Assembly (NCBI GenBank): GCA_016212695.1
Contig: JACREX010000140.1
Span: 1-46,869, forward strand
From: Bacteroidia bacterium
GTDB taxonomy: Bacteria; Bacteroidota; Bacteroidia; Bacteroidales; GWF2-35-48
DNA length: 46,869 bases
Reading direction: 5' to 3'
In this document: positions 9,888-17,060 of the stretch, one piece after another
Layout: every line of letters begins with the position of its first letter
Numbering within the stretch: the stretch's first letter is position 1
Program-made: the position numbers and the translations under genes
Notes under the pieces: generated by a model
What the model was told of the DNA's origin: nothing
The model's database searches: none
What the model saw: only the letters and a program-made list of their open reading frames with translations

Positions 9888-9930
9888 AAAAAAGACAATT
9901 AGTTATTACTCAGCCGCTAAATTTTGCCAC

Positions 9931-9974
9931 AGACCTTGCTTACCCCCGACAAGTCGGGGCAGGCGGCAGGCAGG
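9931..9974. repeat. Composite palindromic repeat (two elements nested)
   Basis: CCCCGAC (9944-9950) and GTCGGGG (9953-9959) form a hairpin around AA. The outer parts, ACCTTGC before and GGCAGGCAGG after, match the ends of the palindromic element at 28879 and 42282. This copy therefore reads as that element with a second palindrome inserted in its middle. It lies just upstream of the giant cargo gene. Confidence 0.6.
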
Positions 9975-9987
9975 GATTGCACAGATT

Positions 9988-10106
9988 TTATTCTACAATA
10001 AATGTTGCCATAAAAGTTTCGTTTTTGCTGATAATTTTTAAAAAGTAAACACCTCCGGGGTAATTCTTTAAATCAATTTGTTTTTTGCTAACTTTGTTCT
10101 TTATTT
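9988..10106 (-). pseudogene. Remnant of a T9SS type A sorting domain
   Basis: One minus-strand frame here reads about 38 residues, VSKKQIDLKNYPGGVYFLKI followed by a short tail ending TFIVE and a stop at 9988. The pattern of L..YPGGVYFLKI and a short beta-strand at the end is the C-terminal half of a Por-secretion type A sorting domain. The reading frame has no start codon and is preceded by an in-frame stop, so it is the scrap of a lost gene. The rest of the 9888-10148 spacer holds only the composite palindrome. Confidence 0.6.
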
Positions 10107-10135
10107 ACAAGCTGAAAATAATATATTCCTTTTTA

Positions 10136-10170
10136 AAAATGTATAAATTTATCCCGTTTTTTGTATAATT
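10136..10170 (-). repeat. 3'-end element, family A copy 1
   Basis: On the minus strand this segment carries AATTATACA, then AAAACGGGATAAATT, then TACATTT. The same string, with about three differences over 34 bases, lies just after the oxoamine synthase stop at 21868-21902. Here the stop codon of the short AraC-type gene (10149) falls inside the element, so the last residues, IIQKTG, are encoded by it. Confidence 0.6.
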
Positions 10171-10547
10171 TTATCAAGATACTCTGATGGTGTCATTCCT
10201 GTTATTTTTTTAAATGCTTCGTTAAAAGCTGATCGCGATTTAAATCCTGATTCATGCGCAATCCCCTCGTACGTCATGTTTTTATGTTTTGAGTCTGTGA
10301 GCAGGTTTTGCGCTTCGGCAACTCTTAATTCATTTATGAAATTATTAAATGTCATTTTGTGAAATTCATTTATCACCTGTGAGATATATGTTCTGTTTGT
10401 GTTTAAAAGCGACGCCAGTAAATTTAATGTTAAACCATGCTGTTTATATATTTTTTCTTTTTGCATGAGAGCTTCCAGGTGATTTAACAGTTCCTGCTTT
10501 TTTGCCTTAGTTAGCGACGATTTGTTGTATTTTTTATGTTTGTCCAC
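10149..10547 (-). CDS. Short AraC-type DNA-binding protein, possibly a truncated regulator
   Basis: The 132-residue product consists almost only of an AraC/XylS helix-turn-helix pair. The first helix pair lies about residues 40-70 (LASLLNTNRTYISQVINEF) and the second about 90-128 (YEGIAHESGFKSRSAFNEAFKKITGMTPSEY). The start is a GTG. It matches the C-terminal part of the neighbouring 445-residue regulator but lacks its membrane domain. The sequence upstream is not a linker but the remains of a type B sorting domain in another frame, and the stop codon lies inside a dispersed 3'-end repeat. Two readings fit: a functional stand-alone DNA-binding protein, or the 3' remnant of a second 7TM-AraC gene. 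The intact core motif argues that the protein is still under selection or recently decayed. Confidence 0.6.
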   Translation of the reverse strand: MDKHKKYNKSSLTKAKKQELLNHLEALMQKEKIYKQHGLTLNLLASLLNTNRTYISQVINEFHKMTFNNFINELRVAEAQNLLTDSKHKNMTYEGIAHESGFKSRSAFNEAFKKITGMTPSEYLDKIIQKTG

Positions 10548-10564
10548 AAAAATTGATTTATATT

Positions 10565-10721
10565 TTATCGGATTATTGTAACAATTCCCTGTATCGGTTC
10601 TGTTTCGTTTTTCAGGCTGATAATAAAAATGTATGAACCCCAGGGAACTTCATTGCCATTATATTTGCCATCCTATGGTTCTGGAAGAAGTATTTTCATA
10701 AAAATTAGTTTTACTGAAAGT
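10565..10721 (-). pseudogene. Remnant of a T9SS type B sorting domain with 5-bp deletion
   Basis: Two minus-strand frames join to give FSKTNFYENTSSRTIGW and then DGKYNGNEVPWGSYIFIISL followed by a tail ending IVTIIR and a stop at 10565. This parallels the end of the 1,708-residue protein in this window (GWDGTYNGTPLNAGVFVYYM ... GNITLLK). The frames break at about 10669-10674, where a single GGATGG stands in place of the expected GGATGGGATGG. That fits a 5-bp loss between direct repeats. No start codon or upstream body is present. The remainder of the gap up to 10826 holds nothing I can identify. Confidence 0.65.
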
Positions 10722-10826
10722 AAAATTAATAATAAAAAATACAGGGAAAACGGAAAAGGTGTACGGATTTATCAATTAGAACAAATGTAAAGCGCTGGTA
10801 TCCTTTACTTTGATAAAACAGGACAA

Positions 10827-12164
10827 TCAGACGGTCTTTTCCTTATGTTTTTTATATTCGGATGGGGTGATTCCCGTGTGTTTTTTAAAAGCGGAATAAA
10901 AAGAAGACCTGGAATTAAAACCTGTTTCAGCAGCGATCCCGTCAATTGAAAATTTATCATATTCACTGTCAACAAGCAATTCCTGCGCTTTTTTAACCCT
11001 GAACTCATTTATAAAAGTGATGAAGTTTTTATTAAAATGAATGTTTATGATCTGCGATAAATAATTTCTGTTGATATGTAATGCGCCTGCCAAATCAGAT
11101 AAGGTGAGCCTGCTGTTCAGATATGGTTTTTCCGTTTCCATCAGTTCGTTCAGATTTTGAATAATATTTGCTGTTTGTTGTTCGGAAAGGATGAAATTCT
11201 TTTTTAAATTTTTTTCTTCTGTAAACTCATGTAAAAGGGTTGTATTGTCAGAATTTATTTTGTTTATGTCGTTATTCGCTAAACCTATTGCAGTAGCTTC
11301 GTTTATTAAAACCGGCCTTATAATTTCTTTTTTAATATTCACTGGTTCTTTGTTGGCCCCGCTATGCGGGAGCAACTTAGAACCAGTTATACTGAGCGTT
11401 CGGGTTTGCTGTTTTTTGTAAAACTGAATAGTCGAAGTATAAATATCGCTTTGTTTTATTCCGAAAAAACCGAGAAATGTCAGAAATGAAACAATAATGA
11501 GCGAATAATAAATTTCCGAAAGGCTAATGAATTTTGTATAGTAAACCGTGAGTTCAAAAATTGAAAAACACACAAAAACAGTGATAAAAACCGTGAGCCA
11601 GTTAAGAGAAATATTCTCTTTATAAGAAAACTGCTGTTTAATATTGGATTTATGTTTCATCAGAAGAAATATCATCAATCCCGAATAAAATATTATCTGG
11701 ACATTGTAAATAAGGTTTGACAATTTATAGGTTGTGAGGAAAAAAGTTAGATGCGGATCAGACGATTTATAAAGTCCTTTTATTATTAGTATTTTGTCAT
11801 TATATGATATGCCGCCAAAAGAGAAAATATTTAAAATCAATATGATGAAAGACGGTATGAAATGGACAAGTTCTTTATAGCCAAATCTATAATTCTCAAC
11901 AGTCAGGGATTTTATATAAAAGTACAAAAACGGAACGGAACTTAGCATAAACGGCATGATAAGGTAATAGGTAATGATTGTCATATCGTAAAGCCTGAAT
12001 ATATCGAATGCCTGAAGAAAATATTGCAGGAAATTTATCAGCATATAGATTCCGAGTATTTTATTGGCCTTTGAATTGCTGTTCCGGGTTGCCAGCAATA
12101 GTAAAGCAAAATTTAACGATTGAAGCAAAGGGAGCAGTTGTATGATTTCTTTTATTGTCAGCAT
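10827..12164 (-). CDS. Membrane-bound AraC-family transcriptional regulator (7TM-AraC)
   Basis: The 445-residue protein has about seven hydrophobic helices in residues 5-245, with little soluble N-terminus. A polar linker (about 250-325) follows, then an AraC-type DNA-binding domain (about 335-440). Both helix-turn-helix motifs are clear: LSDLAGALHINRNYLSQIIN and IDGIAAETGFNSRSSFYSAF, then GITPSEYKKH. This architecture is common in Bacteroidota and presumably couples a membrane or extracytoplasmic signal to transcription; the signal is unknown. The linker carries an in-frame palindromic insertion at 11341-11387. The gene is divergent from asnA across a 121-bp spacer that may hold both promoters. 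A short paralogue of its DNA-binding domain lies downstream. Confidence 0.85.
   Translation of the reverse strand: MLTIKEIIQLLPLLQSLNFALLLLATRNSNSKANKILGIYMLINFLQYFLQAFDIFRLYDMTIITYYLIMPFMLSSVPFLYFYIKSLTVENYRFGYKELVHFIPSFIILILNIFSFGGISYNDKILIIKGLYKSSDPHLTFFLTTYKLSNLIYNVQIIFYSGLMIFLLMKHKSNIKQQFSYKENISLNWLTVFITVFVCFSIFELTVYYTKFISLSEIYYSLIIVSFLTFLGFFGIKQSDIYTSTIQFYKKQQTRTLSITGSKLLPHSGANKEPVNIKKEIIRPVLINEATAIGLANNDINKINSDNTTLLHEFTEEKNLKKNFILSEQQTANIIQNLNELMETEKPYLNSRLTLSDLAGALHINRNYLSQIINIHFNKNFITFINEFRVKKAQELLVDSEYDKFSIDGIAAETGFNSRSSFYSAFKKHTGITPSEYKKHKEKTV
11341..11387. repeat. Nested 47-bp palindrome inside the 7TM-AraC gene linker
   Basis: Outer arms ACTGGTTCT (11341-11349) and AGAACCAGT (11379-11387) pair perfectly. 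Inside, GTTG (11352-11355) pairs with CAAC (11373-11376), and the core CCCGC-TAT-GCGGG spans 11358-11370. It is translated in frame as TGSKLLPHSGANKEPV, close to residues 260-275, between the membrane and DNA-binding domains. Confidence 0.85.
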
Positions 12165-12285
12165 TTTGGCAGAAAATAATTTGTAAAATTAAAACGTCCT
12201 GTTTTATAAAACAGAACAACTTTTAGCAATTTATAAAAATAATTGAAATTTTAAGTCGTAATATTGTCATCAAAATTATAATAAT

Positions 12286-13326
12286 ATGTTGAATAATTTA
12301 ATTATACCTGAAGGTTATAAACCGGCAATAGATTTAAAACAAACCGAAAAGGCGATAAAACTGATAAAAGATTTTTTTCAGTTAAATCTTTCTGATGAAC
12401 TTAACCTGGACCGTGTTACGGCGCCTCTTTTTGTTTTAAAAGGAACAGGAATAAATGACGACCTTAACGGGATTGAAAAACCTGTTTCTTTTTCAATAAA
12501 GGATATGAAAGGCAGGGAAGCAGAAATAGTGCAATCGCTTGCCAAGTGGAAGAGGATGATGCTTGCAGATTATAATATTGAGCATGGCAATGGAATTTAT
12601 ACCGATATGAATGCCATAAGGCCGGATGAAATATTAGACAATCTTCATTCTTTATATGTTGACCAGTGGGACTGGGAACGCGTAATATCAGAGGAAGAAA
12701 GAACACTTGATTTCTTAAAATTAATTGTGCGAAAAATTTATTCGGTAATTTATAAAACGGAATTATTTATTTTTGACAATTATCCACTCATAAAACCTGT
12801 ACTTCCGGAAGAAATAATATTCATTCATTCAGAGAAGTTATATGAATTATATCCCGATATACCTCCGGCGGAAAGAGAAAATAAAGCGGCAGAAAAATAT
12901 GGCGCGGTTTTCATCATTGGGATCGGAAATAATCTCCCTGACGGGAAACCGCATGACGGAAGGGCGCCTGATTATGACGACTGGACAACGGAAACAAAAA
13001 GCGGGTATAAAGGTTTAAACGGGGATATTGTTGTATGGAACCCGGTTTTAGGCAATGCTTTCGAGTTGTCCTCAATGGGTATAAGAGTGGACAAAATAGC
13101 TTTATTAAAACAATTGGAAATAACCGGCGCCATGGAAAGAACAAAATTAATGTTTCATAAACGGCTGCTGAACGGCGAACTTCCTTTATCAATCGGAGGC
13201 GGCATCGGACAATCACGGCTTTGCATGTTTTACCTGAGAAAAGCCCACATCGGAGAAGTGCAGGCAAGCGTATGGAGCAATGAGATAGTTGAGGGGTGCA
13301 AAGAAAACAGAATAGAATTGATGTGA
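12286..13326 (+). CDS. asnA: Aspartate-ammonia ligase (asparagine synthetase A)
   Basis: The enzyme makes asparagine from aspartate, ammonia and ATP in the cytoplasm, forming a beta-aspartyl-AMP intermediate. The 346-residue sequence is typical of AsnA (about 330 in E. coli) and has a class II aminoacyl-tRNA-synthetase-like fold. Recognisable segments are LNRVTAPLF-like LDRVTAPLFV (about 42-51), KWKRMML and MNAIRPDE (about 87-115), VDQWDWE (about 125-131), DYDDW (about 227-231) and the C-terminal GGGIGQSRLCM (about 303-313), the class II motif 3 region. It belongs to the ammonia-dependent family, unrelated to glutamine-dependent AsnB. It is divergent from the 7TM-AraC regulator, which could in principle control it (inference only). 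No Shine-Dalgarno is present. Confidence 0.95.
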   Translation: MLNNLIIPEGYKPAIDLKQTEKAIKLIKDFFQLNLSDELNLDRVTAPLFVLKGTGINDDLNGIEKPVSFSIKDMKGREAEIVQSLAKWKRMMLADYNIEHGNGIYTDMNAIRPDEILDNLHSLYVDQWDWERVISEEERTLDFLKLIVRKIYSVIYKTELFIFDNYPLIKPVLPEEIIFIHSEKLYELYPDIPPAERENKAAEKYGAVFIIGIGNNLPDGKPHDGRAPDYDDWTTETKSGYKGLNGDIVVWNPVLGNAFELSSMGIRVDKIALLKQLEITGAMERTKLMFHKRLLNGELPLSIGGGIGQSRLCMFYLRKAHIGEVQASVWSNEIVEGCKENRIELM

Positions 13327-13339
13327 AAAAATTGAATTT

Positions 13340-13837
13340 ATGTTAAGAATTAAAAAAATAAGTTTACGTTTGGCCAAAGAATGTTTTCGTCTAATAATAC
13401 TTATCTTTATGCTGCCACTTTCTTGTTGCAGTGATAATATTAAACAAATGAATTTTAATATTACAATTACGGAATATACACATGGTACGTATAAAATTTG
13501 GTCATATTTTCTTTCTAATGACAGCATAATTGTCACAAAATTTTCAACCAATGATTTACCTCCTGAAATAGTTGTAAAACGGTTACTCACCGAAAAAGAA
13601 AAAAATAGTTTTAATGACTTTATTAAACGATTTCCTTTAGCATCGCTTAAAAAGGAATATTCTGATGACAAGGTGGAAGGAGAATCGCATTTTATTTTTG
13701 ACATAACAATCAGCAATCAAAATAAACAGATTTATGTTTACTTCTCCGCACAGAAAAACCTTCAGGATTTGTCCGGGAAGATCAATCAACTAATTCCTGA
13801 ACCATACAGGATATGGTATGAAACGTATAATAAATGA
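13340..13837 (+). CDS. Putative lipoprotein of unknown function
   Basis: The 165-residue protein has a basic start, a hydrophobic stretch (about residues 17-28) and a lipobox-like LPLSCCSD, so it is probably a lipoprotein. The mature part is hydrophilic and beta-rich (FNITITEYTHGTYKIWSYF, FIFDITISNQNKQIYVYF), with no domain I recognise. It starts 13 bp after asnA and overlaps the next gene by four bases (ATGA) if that gene's first ATG is used, which suggests co-transcription. The real partner and role are unknown. The neighbouring exported protein could be a functional companion, judged only from the arrangement. Confidence 0.6.
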   Translation: MLRIKKISLRLAKECFRLIILIFMLPLSCCSDNIKQMNFNITITEYTHGTYKIWSYFLSNDSIIVTKFSTNDLPPEIVVKRLLTEKEKNSFNDFIKRFPLASLKKEYSDDKVEGESHFIFDITISNQNKQIYVYFSAQKNLQDLSGKINQLIPEPYRIWYETYNK

Positions 13838-13875
13838 TATTGATATATAAATTATTATATTTACGCAGATTAATA

Positions 13876-14346
13876 ATGAAAACAAAAAAAATAATCCTTT
13901 CGGTATTTATGCTTCTTTTGCTGATTTGTTTTGCAAATGCAAAAAATAGTGGTTTTAATAATCAGAAAAATGATACTATAAAAAAAACTATCTATGACTA
14001 CAAAGGATATGATGAAGTCAAAAAATTTATTGATGCATTAAAAACCGGCGATCAGAAATTAATTCAGGGTATGTGTAAAGAAAAAGGGTATAAGAGTTTA
14101 TTAAATACTTTTCCTACACACCATAAGTTTGAAAAGAGTTTTAACCAGTTATACGAAGAATTAAGCACTGCCGAATTTCATCCGGGCGTATCAGAAGAAA
14201 TGATAGATTATTACCATTTTAGTTTTGATAATAAAAGGAGATACAAATTGGGGTTTATTCCTTTGAAAGAAGGTCACAAACTAATTATTTTCGAAAGAGA
14301 AAGAAATGTAAGTAATAAACCGGGTGAGGTAAAATGGGGACAATAA
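13876..14346 (+). CDS. Small exported protein of unknown function
   Basis: I chose the ATG at 13876 rather than the in-frame ATG at 13834. From here the protein begins with a textbook signal peptide (MKTKKIILSVFMLLLLICFANA), while the upstream 14 residues look like leader noise. The mature part is about 135 residues, charged and probably alpha/beta (YDEVKKFIDALKTGDQKLIQ, YYHFSFDNKRRYKLGFIPL). No family was recognised. It follows the putative lipoprotein gene closely and probably shares its transcript. It is periplasmic or surface-exposed by prediction. Confidence 0.6.
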   Translation: MKTKKIILSVFMLLLLICFANAKNSGFNNQKNDTIKKTIYDYKGYDEVKKFIDALKTGDQKLIQGMCKEKGYKSLLNTFPTHHKFEKSFNQLYEELSTAEFHPGVSEEMIDYYHFSFDNKRRYKLGFIPLKEGHKLIIFERERNVSNKPGEVKWGQ

Positions 14347-14485
14347 GGAAATATATAACATGGTATAAATTTCTTTATCAAACATAGCTGAAGTTGACAA
14401 TTTATTCTTAAATTAGCGGTGAAAAACTTAACCCGACTTATTACGATCAACAAAAATCAATTTTGTAAACCCTTTTTTCTTATTA

Positions 14486-15001
14486 ATGGAAAAACAAATT
14501 TTACTCGATTATTCAGGCGATTTCAGGTTCGAAACCATTGAGATTCTGCTTCAAAAAGTGAAAGAGCAACTCAGCCATCTCGAAGTGAAAACCGGCATTA
14601 AAAAAAAGGTGGTCAACATTATGGTGGAATGCCTCGAAAATATTTATAAATACACTACCTTAGACAAAGAGAACAGTTACTTTAACAGGAATTTCAAATC
14701 CAAAGTTATCCTGAAAAAAGAAAATAAATCATTCATTATTACCGCCGGGAATACAATCCTGAATAATAACATTGAACCATTAAAAGAAAAAATTGATCAT
14801 ATCAACAACTTGGATAAAGACGGTCTTCAGAACTTATACGAGTCTATTATCAACAACGGCCATATCTCTGACAAGGGCGGGGCCGGGCTGGGTATCGTTG
14901 ACATTGCTCTGAGATCGGGGAATAAATTAAACTATGATTTTTCTCCAATTGACCACGACCTTTCATTTTATGAATTAAAAATTAAAATAAACCTGTTATA
15001 A
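14486..15001 (+). CDS. SiaB-family protein kinase (GHKL-like anti-anti-sigma-type switch)
   Basis: The 171-residue GHKL-type ATPase has an N-box around residues 46-55 (MVECLENIYKY) and a glycine-rich lid at about 131-137 (GGAGLGI). It lacks transmembrane or sensor domains. SiaB kinases of the Pseudomonas SiaABCD system phosphorylate the small protein SiaC, setting whether SiaC can activate a diguanylate cyclase. The gene for a SiaC-like protein follows 236 bp downstream on the same strand, which strongly supports the assignment. The usual PP2C/SpoIIE phosphatase (SiaA) and cyclase (SiaD) are not in this window, so the input and output must be encoded elsewhere or differ in this lineage (inference). 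Confidence 0.8.
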   Translation: MEKQILLDYSGDFRFETIEILLQKVKEQLSHLEVKTGIKKKVVNIMVECLENIYKYTTLDKENSYFNRNFKSKVILKKENKSFIITAGNTILNNNIEPLKEKIDHINNLDKDGLQNLYESIINNGHISDKGGAGLGIVDIALRSGNKLNYDFSPIDHDLSFYELKIKINLL

Positions 15002-15084
15002 TTATACTTTGAATTGCTTAAATTTATACATTTCATATTGCTATACTGCAAACGGTTTAAAATTTAACCTTTTGCTGAAATAAT

Positions 15085-15180
15085 ATTGCTAAATTGTCAT
15101 ATTGTTAAATTGTTATAAATCAAATATTAACGATATATAAATGAATAAAAAAAATAATTTAACAATGTTAACAATTTAAC
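15085..15180. repeat. Octamer array and long inverted repeat in the siaB-siaC spacer
   Basis: Four 8-bp steps (ATTGCTAA, ATTGTCAT, ATTGTTAA, ATTGTTAT) span 15085-15116. GTTAAATTGTTA (15104-15115) is the perfect reverse complement of TAACAATTTAAC (15169-15180), so the spacer can fold across 53 bases. The spacer is otherwise AT-rich. The structure lies just upstream of the SiaC start and could affect its expression, or be another short-repeat insertion. Confidence 0.6.
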
Positions 15181-15224
15181 CATTTTTAGTATATATATTT
15201 TCAACCGGATGATTAAAATTAAAT

Positions 15225-15230
15225 AAGGAG
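15225..15230 (+). promoter_or_regulatory. Strong Shine-Dalgarno before the SiaC-like gene
   Basis: AAGGAG lies seven bases before the ATG at 15238. Most genes here have no purine-rich ribosome site, as is usual in Bacteroidota, so this one stands out and suggests efficient translation. It fits SiaC being needed in excess over its kinase. Confidence 0.6.
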
Positions 15231-15237
15231 AAATAAT

Positions 15238-15630
15238 ATGGAAAATCTGATTCTCGATGCAACCCCCAATACGCCTAAGGTGCTGTTTAACCCTGCCGAC
15301 CGGGTTTTTGAAATTGCCGGCGAATCACGGCCCGAAAATGTCAAAGATTTTTACGGACCTATTTTGAAATGGCTCGACGACTACCTTGCAGAATTAACCG
15401 CGCAGGGAAAAAAAGATGCAATTTTATTAAAAATGTATATCGAATATTTTAACTCATCGTCCGCCAAATATATTTTGAATATTGCAAAAAAAATGCACGA
15501 CTTTGTTTCTGTAGACATCCCTGTAACCATTGACTGGTGTTATATTGAAGACGACGAAGACATGAAGGAAACAGGCGAAGAAATGGAACGTATGTCGAAA
15601 GTACCTTTTAATTATTTGGTAGTAGAATAA
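15238..15630 (+). CDS. SiaC-family regulatory phosphoprotein (DUF1987)
   Basis: The 130-residue soluble protein has the family layout: an opening L.ATP.TPKVLF (about 6-17), ESRPENV (about 29-35), and the phosphorylation segment MYIEYFNSSSAKYIL (about 66-80). In it one of S73-S75 corresponds to the residue modified by SiaB-type kinases. A hydrophobic beta-strand (IPVTIDWCY) and an acidic tail follow. In Pseudomonas the unphosphorylated form binds and activates a diguanylate cyclase. Here it follows the SiaB-like kinase gene and has an unusually good ribosome site. No cyclase gene is nearby, so the target is unknown. It is convergent with pgk across a 72-bp gap. Confidence 0.85.
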   Translation: MENLILDATPNTPKVLFNPADRVFEIAGESRPENVKDFYGPILKWLDDYLAELTAQGKKDAILLKMYIEYFNSSSAKYILNIAKKMHDFVSVDIPVTIDWCYIEDDEDMKETGEEMERMSKVPFNYLVVE

Positions 15631-15702
15631 AGTACAAAAACAACACGCAAAAGTTCCTGCCGAATGGAAAACAGCGTATCCTGAATTTATCAGTTGAACC
15701 GT

Positions 15703-16893
15703 TTATTCCATCAATGCTTTGATCCCTGGCAGTTCGAGCCCTTCCATATATTCCAGCATGGCGCCTCCGCCGGTTGACACATAGCTGAACATGTCGCACA
15801 GGTTATATTCGTTCACTGCCGCTACGGAATCGCCGCCGCCCAGCAAAGAGAAAGAACCTTTCAGCGTGGCATTGGCAACGGCAATGGCAATGGCCTTTGT
15901 GCCTTTAGAGAATGCGGGCATTTCGAATACGCCCATGGGACCGTTCCATAGTATGGTTTGTGAATTGTAAATCACTTCGGCAAATTTTGCACGGCTTTTG
16001 GGTCCGATATCGAGTCCTTTCCATTCACCGGGAATGCTGTTGGACGGGCAAACTTTTGTGTTGGCGTCGTTCGCAAAAGCATCGCTTATAACAGCGTCTA
16101 TGGGGAGATACAGGTTAACGCTCCGGTACATGGCTTCGTTCAGAATCTCTTTTGTCTGCTCAAGGCAGTCTGGTTCAAAAAGCGACTTGCCCACAGCGCC
16201 TCCGAGAGCGTTCATAAACGTGAACATCATGCCTCCGCCGATAATCAGGTTATCAACTTTTCCGACCAGGTTTTTCAGGACAGGAATTTTTGTTGATACT
16301 TTTGCCCCGCCGATAATTGCGGTGAAGGGGCGTCGAGCATCATGCAACACTTTGTCAAGATATATTTTTTCATTGGCAAGCAGGAAGCCGAAATATTTAT
16401 TACCGGGAAAAAATTCGGCGATGATGGCAGTGGACATATGCGCCCTGTGTGCCGTGGCAAATGCGTCGTTTACATAAACATCGCCAAGGGCAGCTACTTC
16501 TTTCGCAAAATTTTTATCGGCTTTTTCTTCTTCTTTGTGAAAGCGTAAATTTTCGAGAAGCATCACATCGCCCGGGTTAAGAGCAGCCGCAGCTTCTTTC
16601 ACTTTTGAGCCGAATAATTCCGGAATAAATACAATATCTTTATTAAGCATTCGCGATAAAACCGGCACTACGGGAGCCATTGAAAATTCGGGATCAAAAC
16701 CGCTCTTGGGCCTTCCGAGGTGAGACATTAAAATAACCGCGCCGCCGTCGTCAAGGATTTTACGGATCGTTGGGATGGTCTCTTTTATTCTTGTTTCATC
16801 CGTGATTTTTTTATCCGGTGTCAAGGGCACATTAAAATCTACTCTGACCAATACTTTTTTGCCTTTTAAATTTACATCTGCTATGGTTTTCAT
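15703..16893 (-). CDS. pgk: Phosphoglycerate kinase
   Basis: The enzyme interconverts 1,3-bisphosphoglycerate plus ADP and 3-phosphoglycerate plus ATP in glycolysis. From the ATG at 16893 it is 396 residues, the normal bacterial length. The in-frame ATG at 16935 would add 14 residues not found in the family. Visible motifs are KVLVRVDFNVPL near the N-terminus, LMSHLGRPK (about 55-63), ENLRFHKEEEK (about 112-122), the nucleotide-site GGAKVSTKIPVL (about 195-206), NGPMGVFE (about 320-327) and the C-terminal GGGDSVAAV and STGGGAMLEYMEG. It appears monocistronic, convergent with the siaC-like gene. Confidence 0.97.
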   Translation of the reverse strand: MKTIADVNLKGKKVLVRVDFNVPLTPDKKITDETRIKETIPTIRKILDDGGAVILMSHLGRPKSGFDPEFSMAPVVPVLSRMLNKDIVFIPELFGSKVKEAAAALNPGDVMLLENLRFHKEEEKADKNFAKEVAALGDVYVNDAFATAHRAHMSTAIIAEFFPGNKYFGFLLANEKIYLDKVLHDARRPFTAIIGGAKVSTKIPVLKNLVGKVDNLIIGGGMMFTFMNALGGAVGKSLFEPDCLEQTKEILNEAMYRSVNLYLPIDAVISDAFANDANTKVCPSNSIPGEWKGLDIGPKSRAKFAEVIYNSQTILWNGPMGVFEMPAFSKGTKAIAIAVANATLKGSFSLLGGGDSVAAVNEYNLCDMFSYVSTGGGAMLEYMEGLELPGIKALME

Positions 16894-16991
16894 TTTTTGC
16901 TGATTTTGGTTTAAAAATTTGTTTAAAGATAACAAAAAAAATATTTCTGAAAATATTGATTTTTTATAGTTAAAAGTTGATGGGTTAAACT

Positions 16992-17017
16992 GCTGGTTAG
17001 GTTTTTGCCCAACCCAT
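16992..17017. terminator. Hairpin downstream of the 17061 gene
   Basis: GGTTAGG and CCCAACC form a 7-bp stem with one mismatch around a TTTTTG loop. An alternative longer pairing joins ATGGGTT (16980-16986) to AACCCAT (17011-17017). It lies just past the stop of the exported protein gene on the minus strand, between it and pgk, so it may end that transcript. The T-tract is weak. Confidence 0.35.
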
Positions 17018-17060
17018 TGACATTATAACTGAACAATAATTAAAATAATGAAAAAACAAT

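Noticed and set aside
16893-16935. Upstream ATG for pgk at 16935
   Set aside because: It adds 14 residues (MLSLNKFLNQNQQK) not present in the family. The next ATG starts the normal MKTI-type N-terminus.
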